Positions 53,382 to 62,398 of a stretch of 64,000 nucleotides of DNA are shown here, in pieces. Made by a program: the position numbers and the translations under genes. The notes beneath the pieces were generated by a model. The model was not told the DNA's origin. It saw only the letters and a program-made list of their open reading frames with translations, and searched no databases. Source of the stretch: CAZVCG01 sp964626265 (lineage in GTDB: Bacteria; Pseudomonadota; Alphaproteobacteria; UBA9219); assembly GCA_964626265.1 (NCBI GenBank), contig CAZVCG010000001.1, positions 45,013 to 109,012 on the forward strand, written 5' to 3'. Positions within the stretch are counted from its first letter, which is position 1. Every line of letters begins with the position of its first letter.

Positions 53382-54167
53382 TCAAGCTATCGATGAGTGA
53401 TGTGTAGGAGCGTCGTTAATTCCGTCTTTGGCTGGATTGGCAAGATAGGAGGCGGCAACGGTTGAGGCGCCCGGATTTATGAAATTCCTTATGTCATTAA
53501 GAGGCAACGCATTATCCGCTTTTTCCGGCACGGCCGATTTATCTTCGTCCTCTTTGGGTGAGCTTGAAGTGATCGTAAAGTTATATGACTGTTCATTGGC
53601 CATATCGGCGGCAGGCGCATAGGAGACCTTAATAGAATAGGTTCTGGCGTTTGCCATTAATCCTTCAGAGGACGTTATTTTGCCGTAAGCTTCTTTCTGC
53701 GCAGCCGTTCCGTAATTATCCGCAAGTACTTTTTGGCTCTTTAGGTCCGTTACCTGTACGCGCAAGCTTGAGGTGTATGCGTTCGCTGCTGTCGTGAGAT
53801 AATTAAAATCGATTTTGAGATAAGAGGTCTTTTGAAGTCTGAAGAGATAGTTTTGGGAGGAATTCGCCTGTGAAAGCTTGCTGGTCACGCTGAGTCCCGC
53901 CGTATTTTCGTACAGCCATTCCATGTCGATTTGAGCAGGAGGGCCATTGTTCTTGGCCCTGCTATCGGAAGACACGGATTCCGTATCAATGAATACGTTT
54001 TGCGTTAATGGAGCCTGCGACAAGACGGTTGATTGAAAAGGCGGCGCAAATCGTAGGGCCGAACTTATGCTAAACGCAAAGGTCTGCGCGTCCATCAAGC
54101 GCGACGAGTTATCCGAGTACGGTTTTTGAAGCAAGACCGCTCCAAGAGTTTGCGCGGGCGTAATCAT
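53382..54167 (-). CDS. Protein with one PPC-like beta-sandwich repeat
   Basis: 261 aa. Residues about 90-205 (SKLSQANSSQNYLFRLQ, LRVQVTDLKSQKVLADNYG, YSIKVSYAPAAD) form a beta-rich module resembling bacterial pre-peptidase C-terminal domains, and matching by eye the two modules of the 400-aa neighbour. No clear signal peptide. Probably paralogous to that neighbour. Role unknown. Confidence 0.6.
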   Translation of the reverse strand: MITPAQTLGAVLLQKPYSDNSSRLMDAQTFAFSISSALRFAPPFQSTVLSQAPLTQNVFIDTESVSSDSRAKNNGPPAQIDMEWLYENTAGLSVTSKLSQANSSQNYLFRLQKTSYLKIDFNYLTTAANAYTSSLRVQVTDLKSQKVLADNYGTAAQKEAYGKITSSEGLMANARTYSIKVSYAPAADMANEQSYNFTITSSSPKEDEDKSAVPEKADNALPLNDIRNFINPGASTVAASYLANPAKDGINDAPTHHSSIA

Positions 54168-54391
54168 GTGAACTCCACGCGGAGTTTTATTGCTTAATGA
54201 TAATATTTATTTCTAGCACGGAACGGTTAACATTGAATCAAGCGACCGTTACTCAACGCTTCAGATTCTTTAATGCAATATTAATGCAAACTCTGCGCGA
54301 TCCGGTAAACTTTGAACAATTCCGCCGGAGCGCAAGCCGTTAAGAAATTCTTACGAACATTTATTATGACTTGGCCCATTTCATTTCGGGA

Positions 54392-55594
54392 CTACGCCAT
54401 CGATGAAAGCGTCGAGAAGATGTCGACCTCGTCGCCTTGTGCGAGTCCATAAAGATAGGATGCCGCAGCCGAGGCGGAATCGTAATTGCCGGTTAATAGC
54501 GTGCCATTGATTTTAGCCGTATCATACGTTTCAGCGGAGGCGGTCGTTTTATAGAGGCTATTATACGTAGTTCCGGAATAGACGGTGAAGCTGTAGCTCT
54601 GCTGTTTTTGCCGGTTGGCGCCGGGCGCAAAGCTTACCTTGATGGAGTATTGGCCTGTGCGCGCTTTCATGCCTTCTGACGACATGATTTTTTCATAGGC
54701 TTTTTTTTGCGCCGCGGTTCCGTGCGAGTCGGCGAACACGCTATAGCCTGTCGAATCCGTTATCTGGACGCGCATTTTGGCAGTGTCGGTGAGATTGTTG
54801 AACGCCATCTTGAGCGCTTTGCCCTTTTGCAGCGTGAACGTGTAATATTGGTCAGGGTTCGTTTGCGTGATTTTGCTGTTGACGCCCAGCGCCGCCTTGT
54901 TTTCAAAAAGCCAGCCAATGTTGATGGCGGACTCGTAATTTCCGTTAACGCGGTTGTAATCCTGATGCGTGAAATATTTTGCGTCGCTCGCCGCGAAAAC
55001 CATCGTATTATCGACGGCGACTTTTTGCTTGAGCGAAGTTTGCGATACCGCAGTGGTTTGATAGGCCTTGCTGAAGACAGTGCCCGAATAAAGACTTAGA
55101 TTGTAGGTTTGCGGGTTCGTTTTGAGGGCCGTGATCCCATAGGAAACTTTGGCATAGTACTCGCCAGCCTTTAGCTTATGCCCATCCCAAGACGTCATAT
55201 TTTCATAGGCGGCCTTTTGTTCGTCCGTTCCTTCGTTATCCGCTATCACGGCGCCGTTTCTATCAAGGATTTGCACTTTGATTTGGGAAGTGTTTGTGGC
55301 GTTGCTTATATCCAATTTCAGAGAATCGCCGTCGAGATTGAATTTGTAATAATGTGTGGCGTTTTGACGGCTGACTTGTCCGCTGGCGCTAAGTTGCGTT
55401 TGGTCGGTTTTTAGCGTTCCCAGATCCACAGGCTTTTCAAGCGACGAATCGAGGTAATTGCAGGCGTTGCGTTGATAAAGAACAGCATTGCTCGTCGCCA
55501 CGGCGTTCAACACCGGCGCCGAATACATGATGGCGTACGACAAACCCATAACTGACCCTGCTGCTAAATACAGGACAAGCCCTGCAATATACAT
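54392..55594 (-). CDS. Exported protein with two PPC-like beta-sandwich repeats
   Basis: 400 aa. A hydrophobic N terminus (MYIAGLVLYLAAGSVMGLSY) is a signal peptide or anchor. Two modules follow: SRQNATHYYKFNLDGDSLKL to YNLSLYSG, and NPDQYYTFTLQKGKALKM to YSFTVYSG, each including the phrase DxxGxxxxADxxGT followed by a KxAYExM stretch. Modules match the single one at 53382-54167. Likely surface or periplasmic binding protein of unknown ligand. The 54168-54391 gap has no gene. Confidence 0.65.
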   Translation of the reverse strand: MYIAGLVLYLAAGSVMGLSYAIMYSAPVLNAVATSNAVLYQRNACNYLDSSLEKPVDLGTLKTDQTQLSASGQVSRQNATHYYKFNLDGDSLKLDISNATNTSQIKVQILDRNGAVIADNEGTDEQKAAYENMTSWDGHKLKAGEYYAKVSYGITALKTNPQTYNLSLYSGTVFSKAYQTTAVSQTSLKQKVAVDNTMVFAASDAKYFTHQDYNRVNGNYESAINIGWLFENKAALGVNSKITQTNPDQYYTFTLQKGKALKMAFNNLTDTAKMRVQITDSTGYSVFADSHGTAAQKKAYEKIMSSEGMKARTGQYSIKVSFAPGANRQKQQSYSFTVYSGTTYNSLYKTTASAETYDTAKINGTLLTGNYDSASAAASYLYGLAQGDEVDIFSTLSSMA

Positions 55595-55725
55595 GCCACG
55601 TTAACTAAAAATAACTAATGGGAGGTTAAGCCTTGAAAGGCTTAAATACCGGGCGATTATCGAGACGCGGGCGATTCTCGTTTCATTAAAGAATCAGGCA
55701 TTTTTTGCCCATGCGGCCAAAAAGA

Positions 55726-56700
55726 TCAGGCGATTCCTTCGCGCAGCAAATCGTGGATATGCAGGATGCCGACGGGTTTGTTTTCATCAACGACGAACAA
55801 CTGCGTACGCTTGGTGTCATTAAGAATTTTGAGCGCTTCGGCGGCGAGCAGGCGCGGCGGAACGGTCATCGGGTTGCGCGTCATTATGGCGGCGGCTGTC
55901 TTGGCCGTGATTCCGTTGTTCATATGACGGCGCAAGTCGCCGTCTGTGATAATTCCGATCAATTTGCCTTTATCGTCTACGATACCGGCGCATCCGAAAC
56001 GCTTTTCCGTCATCACAACGATGACATGATCCATCGTGTCGTGTTCCTTGACCAAGGGCAGGGCGTCTTCGCCATGCATGATGTCGCTCACGCGCTGCAG
56101 GACTTTGCCTAGCTTGCCGCCGGGGTGGAAGTTCCGGAAATCCTCTTTCGTGAAGCCTTTACACTCGAGCGCTGCGACGGCGAGCGCATCACCCAACGCC
56201 AACGTCAATGTTGTCGATGTTGTGGGAGCAAGTCCTAGCGAACCGACTTCAGGTTGGGCAGGCAGGAGCAAGAGTATGTCCGCAGCTTGGCCCAATGCGC
56301 TCTTGGGGCGGCTCGTGATGGCGATAAGCGGAATGGAAAAACGTTTTGTGTAATCGATGAGGTCAGTCAGCTCAGCCGTTTCGCCAGAATTGGAAATGGC
56401 GATGACGACATCGCTCGGCACGATCATGCCAAGATCGCCATGGCTGGCTTCGCCGGGATGGACGAAGAGGGAGGGGGTACCGGTAGAGGCTAGGGTGGCT
56501 GAAATCTTGCGCCCGATATGTCCGCTCTTTCCCATGCCGGTGACAACAACGCGGCCCTTGCATGCGACAATCTGACGCACGGCGTCAACAAACGAGCCGT
56601 TCAGCTGATCGGCCATCAGATATAACGCATTGCTTTCAGCGGTAAGCACATGGCGAGCGCTGGCGAGGAGGTCGTTGTCGGTTATGGGGGAGGGGGGCAT
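55726..56700 (-). CDS. kdsD: Arabinose-5-phosphate isomerase (KdsD/KpsF)
   Basis: 324 aa; converts ribulose 5-phosphate to arabinose 5-phosphate for Kdo synthesis. SIS domain with VVVTGMGKSGHIGRKISATL and HPGEASHGDLGM, then two CBS domains (IMHGEDALPLV; IMTRNPMTVPP). Complements kdsA at 50.5 kb. Length is standard. Confidence 0.95.
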   Translation of the reverse strand: MPPSPITDNDLLASARHVLTAESNALYLMADQLNGSFVDAVRQIVACKGRVVVTGMGKSGHIGRKISATLASTGTPSLFVHPGEASHGDLGMIVPSDVVIAISNSGETAELTDLIDYTKRFSIPLIAITSRPKSALGQAADILLLLPAQPEVGSLGLAPTTSTTLTLALGDALAVAALECKGFTKEDFRNFHPGGKLGKVLQRVSDIMHGEDALPLVKEHDTMDHVIVVMTEKRFGCAGIVDDKGKLIGIITDGDLRRHMNNGITAKTAAAIMTRNPMTVPPRLLAAEALKILNDTKRTQLFVVDENKPVGILHIHDLLREGIA

Positions 56701-56800
56701 GTAAATCCTTGTTTCTGCTGGCAGGGATTATTAGGCCGTGAATGCGACTGAAACAAGGGGGCATAGAATAACCCCATGAAAAATCCCATGTTAGATAAAA

Positions 56801-57601
56801 TTATGGGGCCTTGGCGACGCAAATAATATAGGGGGAGGTGAGGCGGTTCGGCCACGCCCTGCCGATCAATCGTCCGAGCGACCAAAAAANNNNNNNNNNN
56901 NNNNNNTTAAGACCTGTCCGCATGTAGGGAATTATGCGCCCGATAGGGGTGAAATCGTATTTGCCCCGAACGACCCCAAAATTAATGGTCATGAAATACC
57001 GCGTGTGCAATACCTCTAGCCCCGTTGCGGCGTGAGCCGACGCGATCGAGTTAAGGTCGTGCAATACATGAGTGTCATAGACTTCGCGGTAAAGGAGCTT
57101 TTGCAGAAATCCCGTCAACCCGTACATGTTGGGAATGATCGAGATCATCAATCCTCCGGATTTGACGAAAGCCTTCAAAGCCTTAACGGCAGCTGAAGTA
57201 TCCTGAAAGTGCTCAAGCAAACCATAGGAAAAAACGATGTCGAAAGGCCCGAAGTCCTTTTGCGGCTCGTTCATGTCGCCCAGGCGGATTTCTCCGGCGA
57301 CGTGCTGATCGGCCAGAGCCTTGCGCGCCAAGTCACAACCAGTCTCCGAATAATCCATCCCAAAGACTTTCAGATCATGATATTTGGCGAAATAGGGAAG
57401 ATAGCACGATCCACCGCACCCGACTTCAAGCAGCGTTTCGGCTTTTCCGTCCCATTTGTCCAAGGCGAGGCGCACCGCTTTGTCGAAAGCGCGGTCGAAT
57501 TCGCGGCCGATGTCCATCGAATTGGGGTCAAGAACGGGCGTGTCGAACTGATGGTTCCACACGTTGTCCCAATACGCTTTGGTGGTTTTAACTTGGGTCA
57601 C
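56801..57601 (-). CDS. SAM-dependent methyltransferase (contains scaffold gap)
   Basis: 266 aa class I methyltransferase: LLEVGCGGSCYLPYFAK (motif I), FGMDYSETG, and FSYGLLEHFQD. A 17-N gap near the 3' end replaces about six residues but the frame is open across it. Located at the head of the polysaccharide gene cluster, so sugar or lipid methylation is a guess. Confidence 0.85.
   Translation of the reverse strand: MTQVKTTKAYWDNVWNHQFDTPVLDPNSMDIGREFDRAFDKAVRLALDKWDGKAETLLEVGCGGSCYLPYFAKYHDLKVFGMDYSETGCDLARKALADQHVAGEIRLGDMNEPQKDFGPFDIVFSYGLLEHFQDTSAAVKALKAFVKSGGLMISIIPNMYGLTGFLQKLLYREVYDTHVLHDLNSIASAHAATGLEVLHTRYFMTINFGVVRGKYDFTPIGRIIPYMRTGLXXXXXXXFWSLGRLIGRAWPNRLTSPYIICVAKAP
56890..56906. 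other. Scaffold gap (17 N) in methyltransferase gene
   Basis: Seventeen N bases. True size unknown; frame happens to be maintained. Confidence 0.95.
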
Positions 57602-57720
57602 TTGGGGCTGGAAATTTATAGTTCAGGGAAGGGTTGCCGCTTAAAAATTCACAAGGCTATGACTGCTAGCACAGACCTCAAAACCCCACAAGACCGGCTT
57701 TGGCGTTTCCGTGGGCGGTT

Positions 57721-58713
57721 TCATGTCTTGAGGGGCTTGCGGGCTACGAACACGCCGATCCCGTAGGCATCGGTCATTTTTTGCCATTCGGCGTACAGCG
57801 GCATGAAAAGACGGTCGAGAACCGTTAAGGGGTTGAAAAGGGCATAAGCCATTGAACCCAAGCCATTGACCTTAAGACCTGTGCGGTTGCAGAAACTTTG
57901 GCGCGTTTCCGGCAATTGTTCCCATGTCATCGGCGGACGCCCAGACAGCTTTCCAAGCCAATGCCTTAACCAGTGAACGGGTTGCATTTCGTAAATCGAG
58001 TCGTCGAAAACGTATTTTTCGAGAGCCAGACCGCTTTCCTCAAGAAAGCTCTCGACCGTTTTTTTCGAAAAGAAATTCATATGGCGGGGCACGTCCTCTT
58101 GAAAAAGATAGCGGGAAGAAACGCTGTCGAAGTTCGTCACCAGAAACACGAAAACGCTGCCCGGTTTGAGGACGGAGGCCGCCTTGCGGAAATAGGCCTT
58201 GGGGTCGTGAACGTGCTCCAGAACGGCCCAGGCCGTTACGGCATCGTACAGCGGTTCGTTGACCGGAATCCGGTCGAAAGGAACGCGGTAAACAGTGAAA
58301 TCGCCGATGGCATTCGCGTTCTGCGCTATTTCGACGCCTTCGACGTCGTATCCACGTTCGCGGGCGAAACGGGGGAACCCCCCGTTCGCGCACCCTACGT
58401 CCAACAGTTTCGGCTTTTCGGGTCGACGGGGGAGGGCGGCATCCACGAAGGCCAATTCGCGGCCATAGCGCTTGCGGTGATGTTCCGATTCCGTCTCGAA
58501 GTAATCGAAGAAATCGGCTGGATAATAACGGGCCAAGATGTCCACGCGCGGACGCGGGTTGACGAACGCGAAACCGCAATCCTCGCATTGAACAACCGTA
58601 AACCATTCATCCGGATTATATTTCGTATCCGGCATTCGATAGACGGGCTTATGTCTCATGCCGCCGCAAAGATTGCACGGAACTGTCTCGAGAAGGCTTT
58701 CTGGTTCTGGCAT
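57721..58713 (-). CDS. Class I methyltransferase with N-terminal zinc ribbon
   Basis: 330 aa. N-terminal CNLCGG and CEDCGF give a four-Cys zinc-binding part, followed by LLDVGCANGGFPRFARERG (SAM loop) and AWAVLEHVHDPKAYFRK. This arrangement is common among sugar C-methyltransferases and other enzymes in surface-glycan loci. Substrate not known. Ends four bases from the flippase gene. Confidence 0.9.
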   Translation of the reverse strand: MPEPESLLETVPCNLCGGMRHKPVYRMPDTKYNPDEWFTVVQCEDCGFAFVNPRPRVDILARYYPADFFDYFETESEHHRKRYGRELAFVDAALPRRPEKPKLLDVGCANGGFPRFARERGYDVEGVEIAQNANAIGDFTVYRVPFDRIPVNEPLYDAVTAWAVLEHVHDPKAYFRKAASVLKPGSVFVFLVTNFDSVSSRYLFQEDVPRHMNFFSKKTVESFLEESGLALEKYVFDDSIYEMQPVHWLRHWLGKLSGRPPMTWEQLPETRQSFCNRTGLKVNGLGSMAYALFNPLTVLDRLFMPLYAEWQKMTDAYGIGVFVARKPLKT

Positions 58714-58716
58714 GGA

Positions 58717-60099
58717 CTACATTTCGATCGTGGGCAGGAGAACGGCTTTGCCGGTTAAGCCCGCGCGGACAGAGCGCGACAGTATGAACAGACTCAAAAA
58801 CACCATGGTCGTCGAGAATGCGTACATAATGCTGGTTGACAAGGCAATGCCTTGCAATCCCATATAACGCGGCAATACGAGGTCGAGAACGAGATTTATG
58901 AAGAAATTACAGGAGGCGATGGCCATGATCGTGCGTACCTTGCCTAGAGCGTTAAGCGCCTGAACGCCGAGAATGCCCAACAGGTAAAAGGGTAATTGAT
59001 AGAGATAACCCTGTTGGACGGCGGCGACGGCGCTAGAGGTATCGGCGTCGAAGCCTGGGAAAAGAAGGCGTACGATAAAGGGCGTAAGAGCTATCAAGGC
59101 GGCGGTAAAAGGCGCGGCCAAGCCTGTGATGACGAGGCCCCAGAAAATCAGGGATTGACGCAAGCCTTGCCAGTCGTTTTTGGCGACAAGCTGGGAGAAA
59201 TAGGGCATGACGGCGACACCCATCGGCATGACGGAGAGCGATATGATCGCCGCGACGATCTTGTTGCCGTAGTTCAACATGGCGACGCCGCCGCCGCCGA
59301 TCAGCGAAGCGCAGAACTGATCCACGAACAAATTGCAATTCATCAAGGCAAGCCCGATCAACATAGGCAGGGAACGGCCAAGGACTTTGCCGAAAACGGA
59401 ATCGAATTTTCCCCAGTGCGGCCAAGGAATGCCCAGTCTGCGGGCTAGCGCCGCCGCGAGGCACGCTTCAAGAGTCGCGCCCGCAAGCGTCGCTAGCGCT
59501 ACCAGGCGCATCCCTCCTTCGGCCAGGGGACTGAGCAAGACGGCGATAACGATGAGCGGCGTTATGATCGGCAGAAGGCTTACGCCCGCGAAGCGTTGCT
59601 CGGCGTTGATAAGGCCGCTCCACATGGCCGTCGCGCCTTGCATCAAAACCAGCGGAACGAGGAGCAGGAAATATTCGTCCGTTAACGCTTGCTTGGCTGG
59701 CGGAAACGCGTGCGCGATAAGCGGAACGACGAGCGGCCTGAATATATATAGAAAACACGCCATAAGCGCTAGCGCCGAAATGCCGAAAAAAAGCGCGTGC
59801 GCAGCTAGCTTTCCGGCTTGCCCGATGCCTTTTTGTTCGCGCGTTTGCACATACACGGGCATGAGAGCTGTCGAAAACGCGTTCACGATGACTTGCACGA
59901 TCAACATGGGAAGCAGCAGCGCGAGCAAATAGGCGTCGATCTGGTCGCCTGTGCCGAAATGGCGCGCGATGATGAGTTCGCGTCCGACCAAAACGGCTTT
60001 GGGTAAAAGAGAAACAAGCCCGACGATCATATAGGCTCGGCCTATCCGCCGATTGACGTGTGCGCGCGGCGGAATCCATTTTTTCATTTTGTTTATCAT
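58717..60099 (-). CDS. MurJ/MviN-family lipid-linked oligosaccharide flippase
   Basis: About 460 aa from the ATG at 60099 (MINKMKKWIPPRAHVN); a longer frame upstream overlaps the glycosyltransferase and is not real. Many membrane helices, with family features ELIIARHFGTGDQIDAY and NAFSTALMPVY. MurJ flips lipid II; cluster context with glycosyltransferases suggests a glycan-specific paralog. ATGA overlap with the upstream gene. Confidence 0.88.
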   Translation of the reverse strand: MINKMKKWIPPRAHVNRRIGRAYMIVGLVSLLPKAVLVGRELIIARHFGTGDQIDAYLLALLLPMLIVQVIVNAFSTALMPVYVQTREQKGIGQAGKLAAHALFFGISALALMACFLYIFRPLVVPLIAHAFPPAKQALTDEYFLLLVPLVLMQGATAMWSGLINAEQRFAGVSLLPIITPLIVIAVLLSPLAEGGMRLVALATLAGATLEACLAAALARRLGIPWPHWGKFDSVFGKVLGRSLPMLIGLALMNCNLFVDQFCASLIGGGGVAMLNYGNKIVAAIISLSVMPMGVAVMPYFSQLVAKNDWQGLRQSLIFWGLVITGLAAPFTAALIALTPFIVRLLFPGFDADTSSAVAAVQQGYLYQLPFYLLGILGVQALNALGKVRTIMAIASCNFFINLVLDLVLPRYMGLQGIALSTSIMYAFSTTMVFLSLFILSRSVRAGLTGKAVLLPTIEM

Positions 60100-61241
60100 T
60101 TTCGCGAAGCTCCGCGTTCGGCGATAAGTTCGTCGTAAATCTTGTAATAGCGCTTCGCTATGGCGTCGAGGGAATACGTCGTTTCGATGATCTGGCGCGC
60201 TTTGACGCCCATGGCCTGACGCCGTTCGCGCGTCAAGGCCAGCATATCCAGCAAAGCCTTGGCCAACGCAGCCGGATCGCGAGGAGGGACGATAAACCCT
60301 GTGTCGCCGACGATCAAGGATGAATCTCCCACGTCCGTCGCGACGCACGGTAAGCCACAGGCCATAGCCTCGCCAATCACATTCGGGAAGCTCTCGCCGA
60401 AAGCGGAAGGAAGGCAAAACACGTCTAACGCGTTCATCAGGCGGTTTATGTCTTGACGCGATCCAAGCAGGCAAACGCGGCCCGTCAAAGCGCCTTGCGC
60501 CGCCTTATGGAAGGCGGGATTGCTTCCATCGATGTCCAATCCGGCCAAAACGAAACGAACGTCCTGGTTGTTTTTTGCGGCTTTTTCAGCAGCAATGAGA
60601 AAGCCTTCATAGTCTTTCGACGGGTCGAAACGCGCCACGACGCCGACGACAGGGGCCGTCTCATCAAGGCCGAGTTCGGCGCGAACCTGCTTCCTTGACG
60701 AAGCATCGGGCCGGAAGAGGGCCGTGTCGAAACCGTTGGGAACGATGCGCCAGCTTTTCGGCGCATAACCCATAGCGCGATGCAACGTTTGCGCGGCGTG
60801 CGAATTGGCGAGCACTGCATCGGGAAAAGAAGAAAACTTGGACAACAGGCGGGGCAATATTTGCGACAAGCGCGAATAGTGGCGCATGTCCATGTTCGAC
60901 GTTCGAAGGTTCCAGCACAAGGGCCGGACGCCGGACATCCTCGAAGCGATCAACCCCAAAAGATCGGCGTGATAAAGCCACGTTTGCAACAGATCCGGTT
61001 TTTCCTGCCGTAAAATGTTTACAAGCCGCAACAGGGCTGCCGGATTGGGGAAGCCGCGCGTCATGCCAAGATCGTGAACGCTGAAGCCGTCGCGCCGGAG
61101 TTCGCCGCCGTAGACGCCCAAGCCCGTCATGGAGATGACGACCGATCGCACGTCCATGGCTTTATGCGCGCGGACGAGTCTGGCCAACATCGTTTCCGCG
61201 CCGCCGCGTTCCAGGCCGGTGATAAGGTGCGCGATTTTCAT
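60096..61241 (-). CDS. GT4-family glycosyltransferase
   Basis: 381 aa GT-B fold enzyme: GLERGGAETMLARL at the N terminus, VGVVARFDPSKDYEGFL, and PSAFGESFPNVIGEAMA with the EX7E-type catalytic segment. Uses a nucleotide sugar to extend a lipid-linked glycan, cytoplasmic face. Overlaps neighbours on both sides (ATGA). Confidence 0.93.
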   Translation of the reverse strand: MKIAHLITGLERGGAETMLARLVRAHKAMDVRSVVISMTGLGVYGGELRRDGFSVHDLGMTRGFPNPAALLRLVNILRQEKPDLLQTWLYHADLLGLIASRMSGVRPLCWNLRTSNMDMRHYSRLSQILPRLLSKFSSFPDAVLANSHAAQTLHRAMGYAPKSWRIVPNGFDTALFRPDASSRKQVRAELGLDETAPVVGVVARFDPSKDYEGFLIAAEKAAKNNQDVRFVLAGLDIDGSNPAFHKAAQGALTGRVCLLGSRQDINRLMNALDVFCLPSAFGESFPNVIGEAMACGLPCVATDVGDSSLIVGDTGFIVPPRDPAALAKALLDMLALTRERRQAMGVKARQIIETTYSLDAIAKRYYKIYDELIAERGASRK

Positions 61242-62398
61242 GACGGCCGCTCGCCTTTAACGGCATCCAGCAATAATTTTTCCGTCCGTTCGACCATGAC
61301 GGGCAGGCTGAAATTGTTCACAATGCGTTCGCGCGCCGCTTCGTGCAAAACTTTGTCCCGACTATGGACGCGGCCGAGCAGGAGTTCCATGGCTTCCGCC
61401 AGAGCGGCAGGATCCCGCGGCGGCGCGATGCGTCCTGTCGAGCCGACGATATGCGCCGCGTCGCCGACGTCGGTCGCTACGCACGGCACGCCGCATGCCA
61501 TGGCCTCGCCGAGAACGTTGGGAAAGCCTTCGCCGTAGGCGGACGACTGGCAATACAGGTCAAGCGCGGCCATCAGGCGCGGCACGTCGTCGCGGGGGCC
61601 GAGGAGCGTCAGCTTTCCGCGCAAGGGACCCGATAGGAAACGCGTGAACGACGGGTTGTGCGAATCCACGCCGTTTCCCGCCAGCAAAAAGCGTACTGAC
61701 GGTATTTTCTTCGCGAGCGCCGCGGCGGCGGTCAAGAAGGTTTGATGATCCTTCATGGGGTCGAAACGCGCGAACATGCCGATGACCGGCGCGTCGTCAG
61801 GCAAGCCGAGTTCATAGCGCACCTGATTTTTAAGGGCGTGGGCGTGATGAAAACGATCCGTGTCGACGCCGTTCGGAACGACGTGGATTTTGCGAGCCGG
61901 AAAGCCTTTAGCGACGGCGACCTCCTTGCCTTTCTCAGCGTTGGCGATGATGACCTTTGGAACGAAGGACAATAGCCTTTCCAAGCGATAGGAAAGCCGC
62001 GTCACGCGGTCATACCGGCTCAAGTCCATGTCGGCGGCGCGCACGCCCCATACCAGCGCGGTTTTAGGCAAGAGAGGCTTCAGCAGGGCCGCAAGGACGT
62101 TCGGCACCGGCAAATAACTGTGAAGAACGTCAGGCCTGATATGGCGCGCGGTTTTGATGAGGCGCCGGATAAAAGGAACGACGTCCCATCTGCCGCGTTT
62201 GCCGAGATTGACGACGTCGCAACCGCCGGCTTTCAGTTCGCTTTCATAAACGCCCCCGTAGAACGCGGCGACCGTAACCTTGTGTCCGCGCTTGGCGAGC
62301 CCGGAAGCAAGCGCGGCCAGTTGGCGTTCCGCGCCGCCGCGTTCGAGGTTCTGGCTGAGAAAAAGAATTCGCAAGTTTTTTCCGTTACTGTTGTTCAA
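61238..62398 (-). CDS. GT4-family glycosyltransferase
   Basis: 386 aa, paralogous to the next gene downstream: NLERGGAERQLAALA, IGMFARFDPMKDHQTFL, SSAYGEGFPNVLGEAMACG. Same role in glycan assembly; donor and acceptor unknown. Overlaps the membrane glycosyltransferase gene by 14 bases. Confidence 0.93.
   Translation of the reverse strand: MNNSNGKNLRILFLSQNLERGGAERQLAALASGLAKRGHKVTVAAFYGGVYESELKAGGCDVVNLGKRGRWDVVPFIRRLIKTARHIRPDVLHSYLPVPNVLAALLKPLLPKTALVWGVRAADMDLSRYDRVTRLSYRLERLLSFVPKVIIANAEKGKEVAVAKGFPARKIHVVPNGVDTDRFHHAHALKNQVRYELGLPDDAPVIGMFARFDPMKDHQTFLTAAAALAKKIPSVRFLLAGNGVDSHNPSFTRFLSGPLRGKLTLLGPRDDVPRLMAALDLYCQSSAYGEGFPNVLGEAMACGVPCVATDVGDAAHIVGSTGRIAPPRDPAALAEAMELLLGRVHSRDKVLHEAARERIVNNFSLPVMVERTEKLLLDAVKGERPS

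Noticed and set aside
58717..60474. N-terminally extended flippase frame from 60474
   Set aside because: The extra 125 residues overlap the glycosyltransferase gene in another frame and are not hydrophobic or conserved; start set at 60099.
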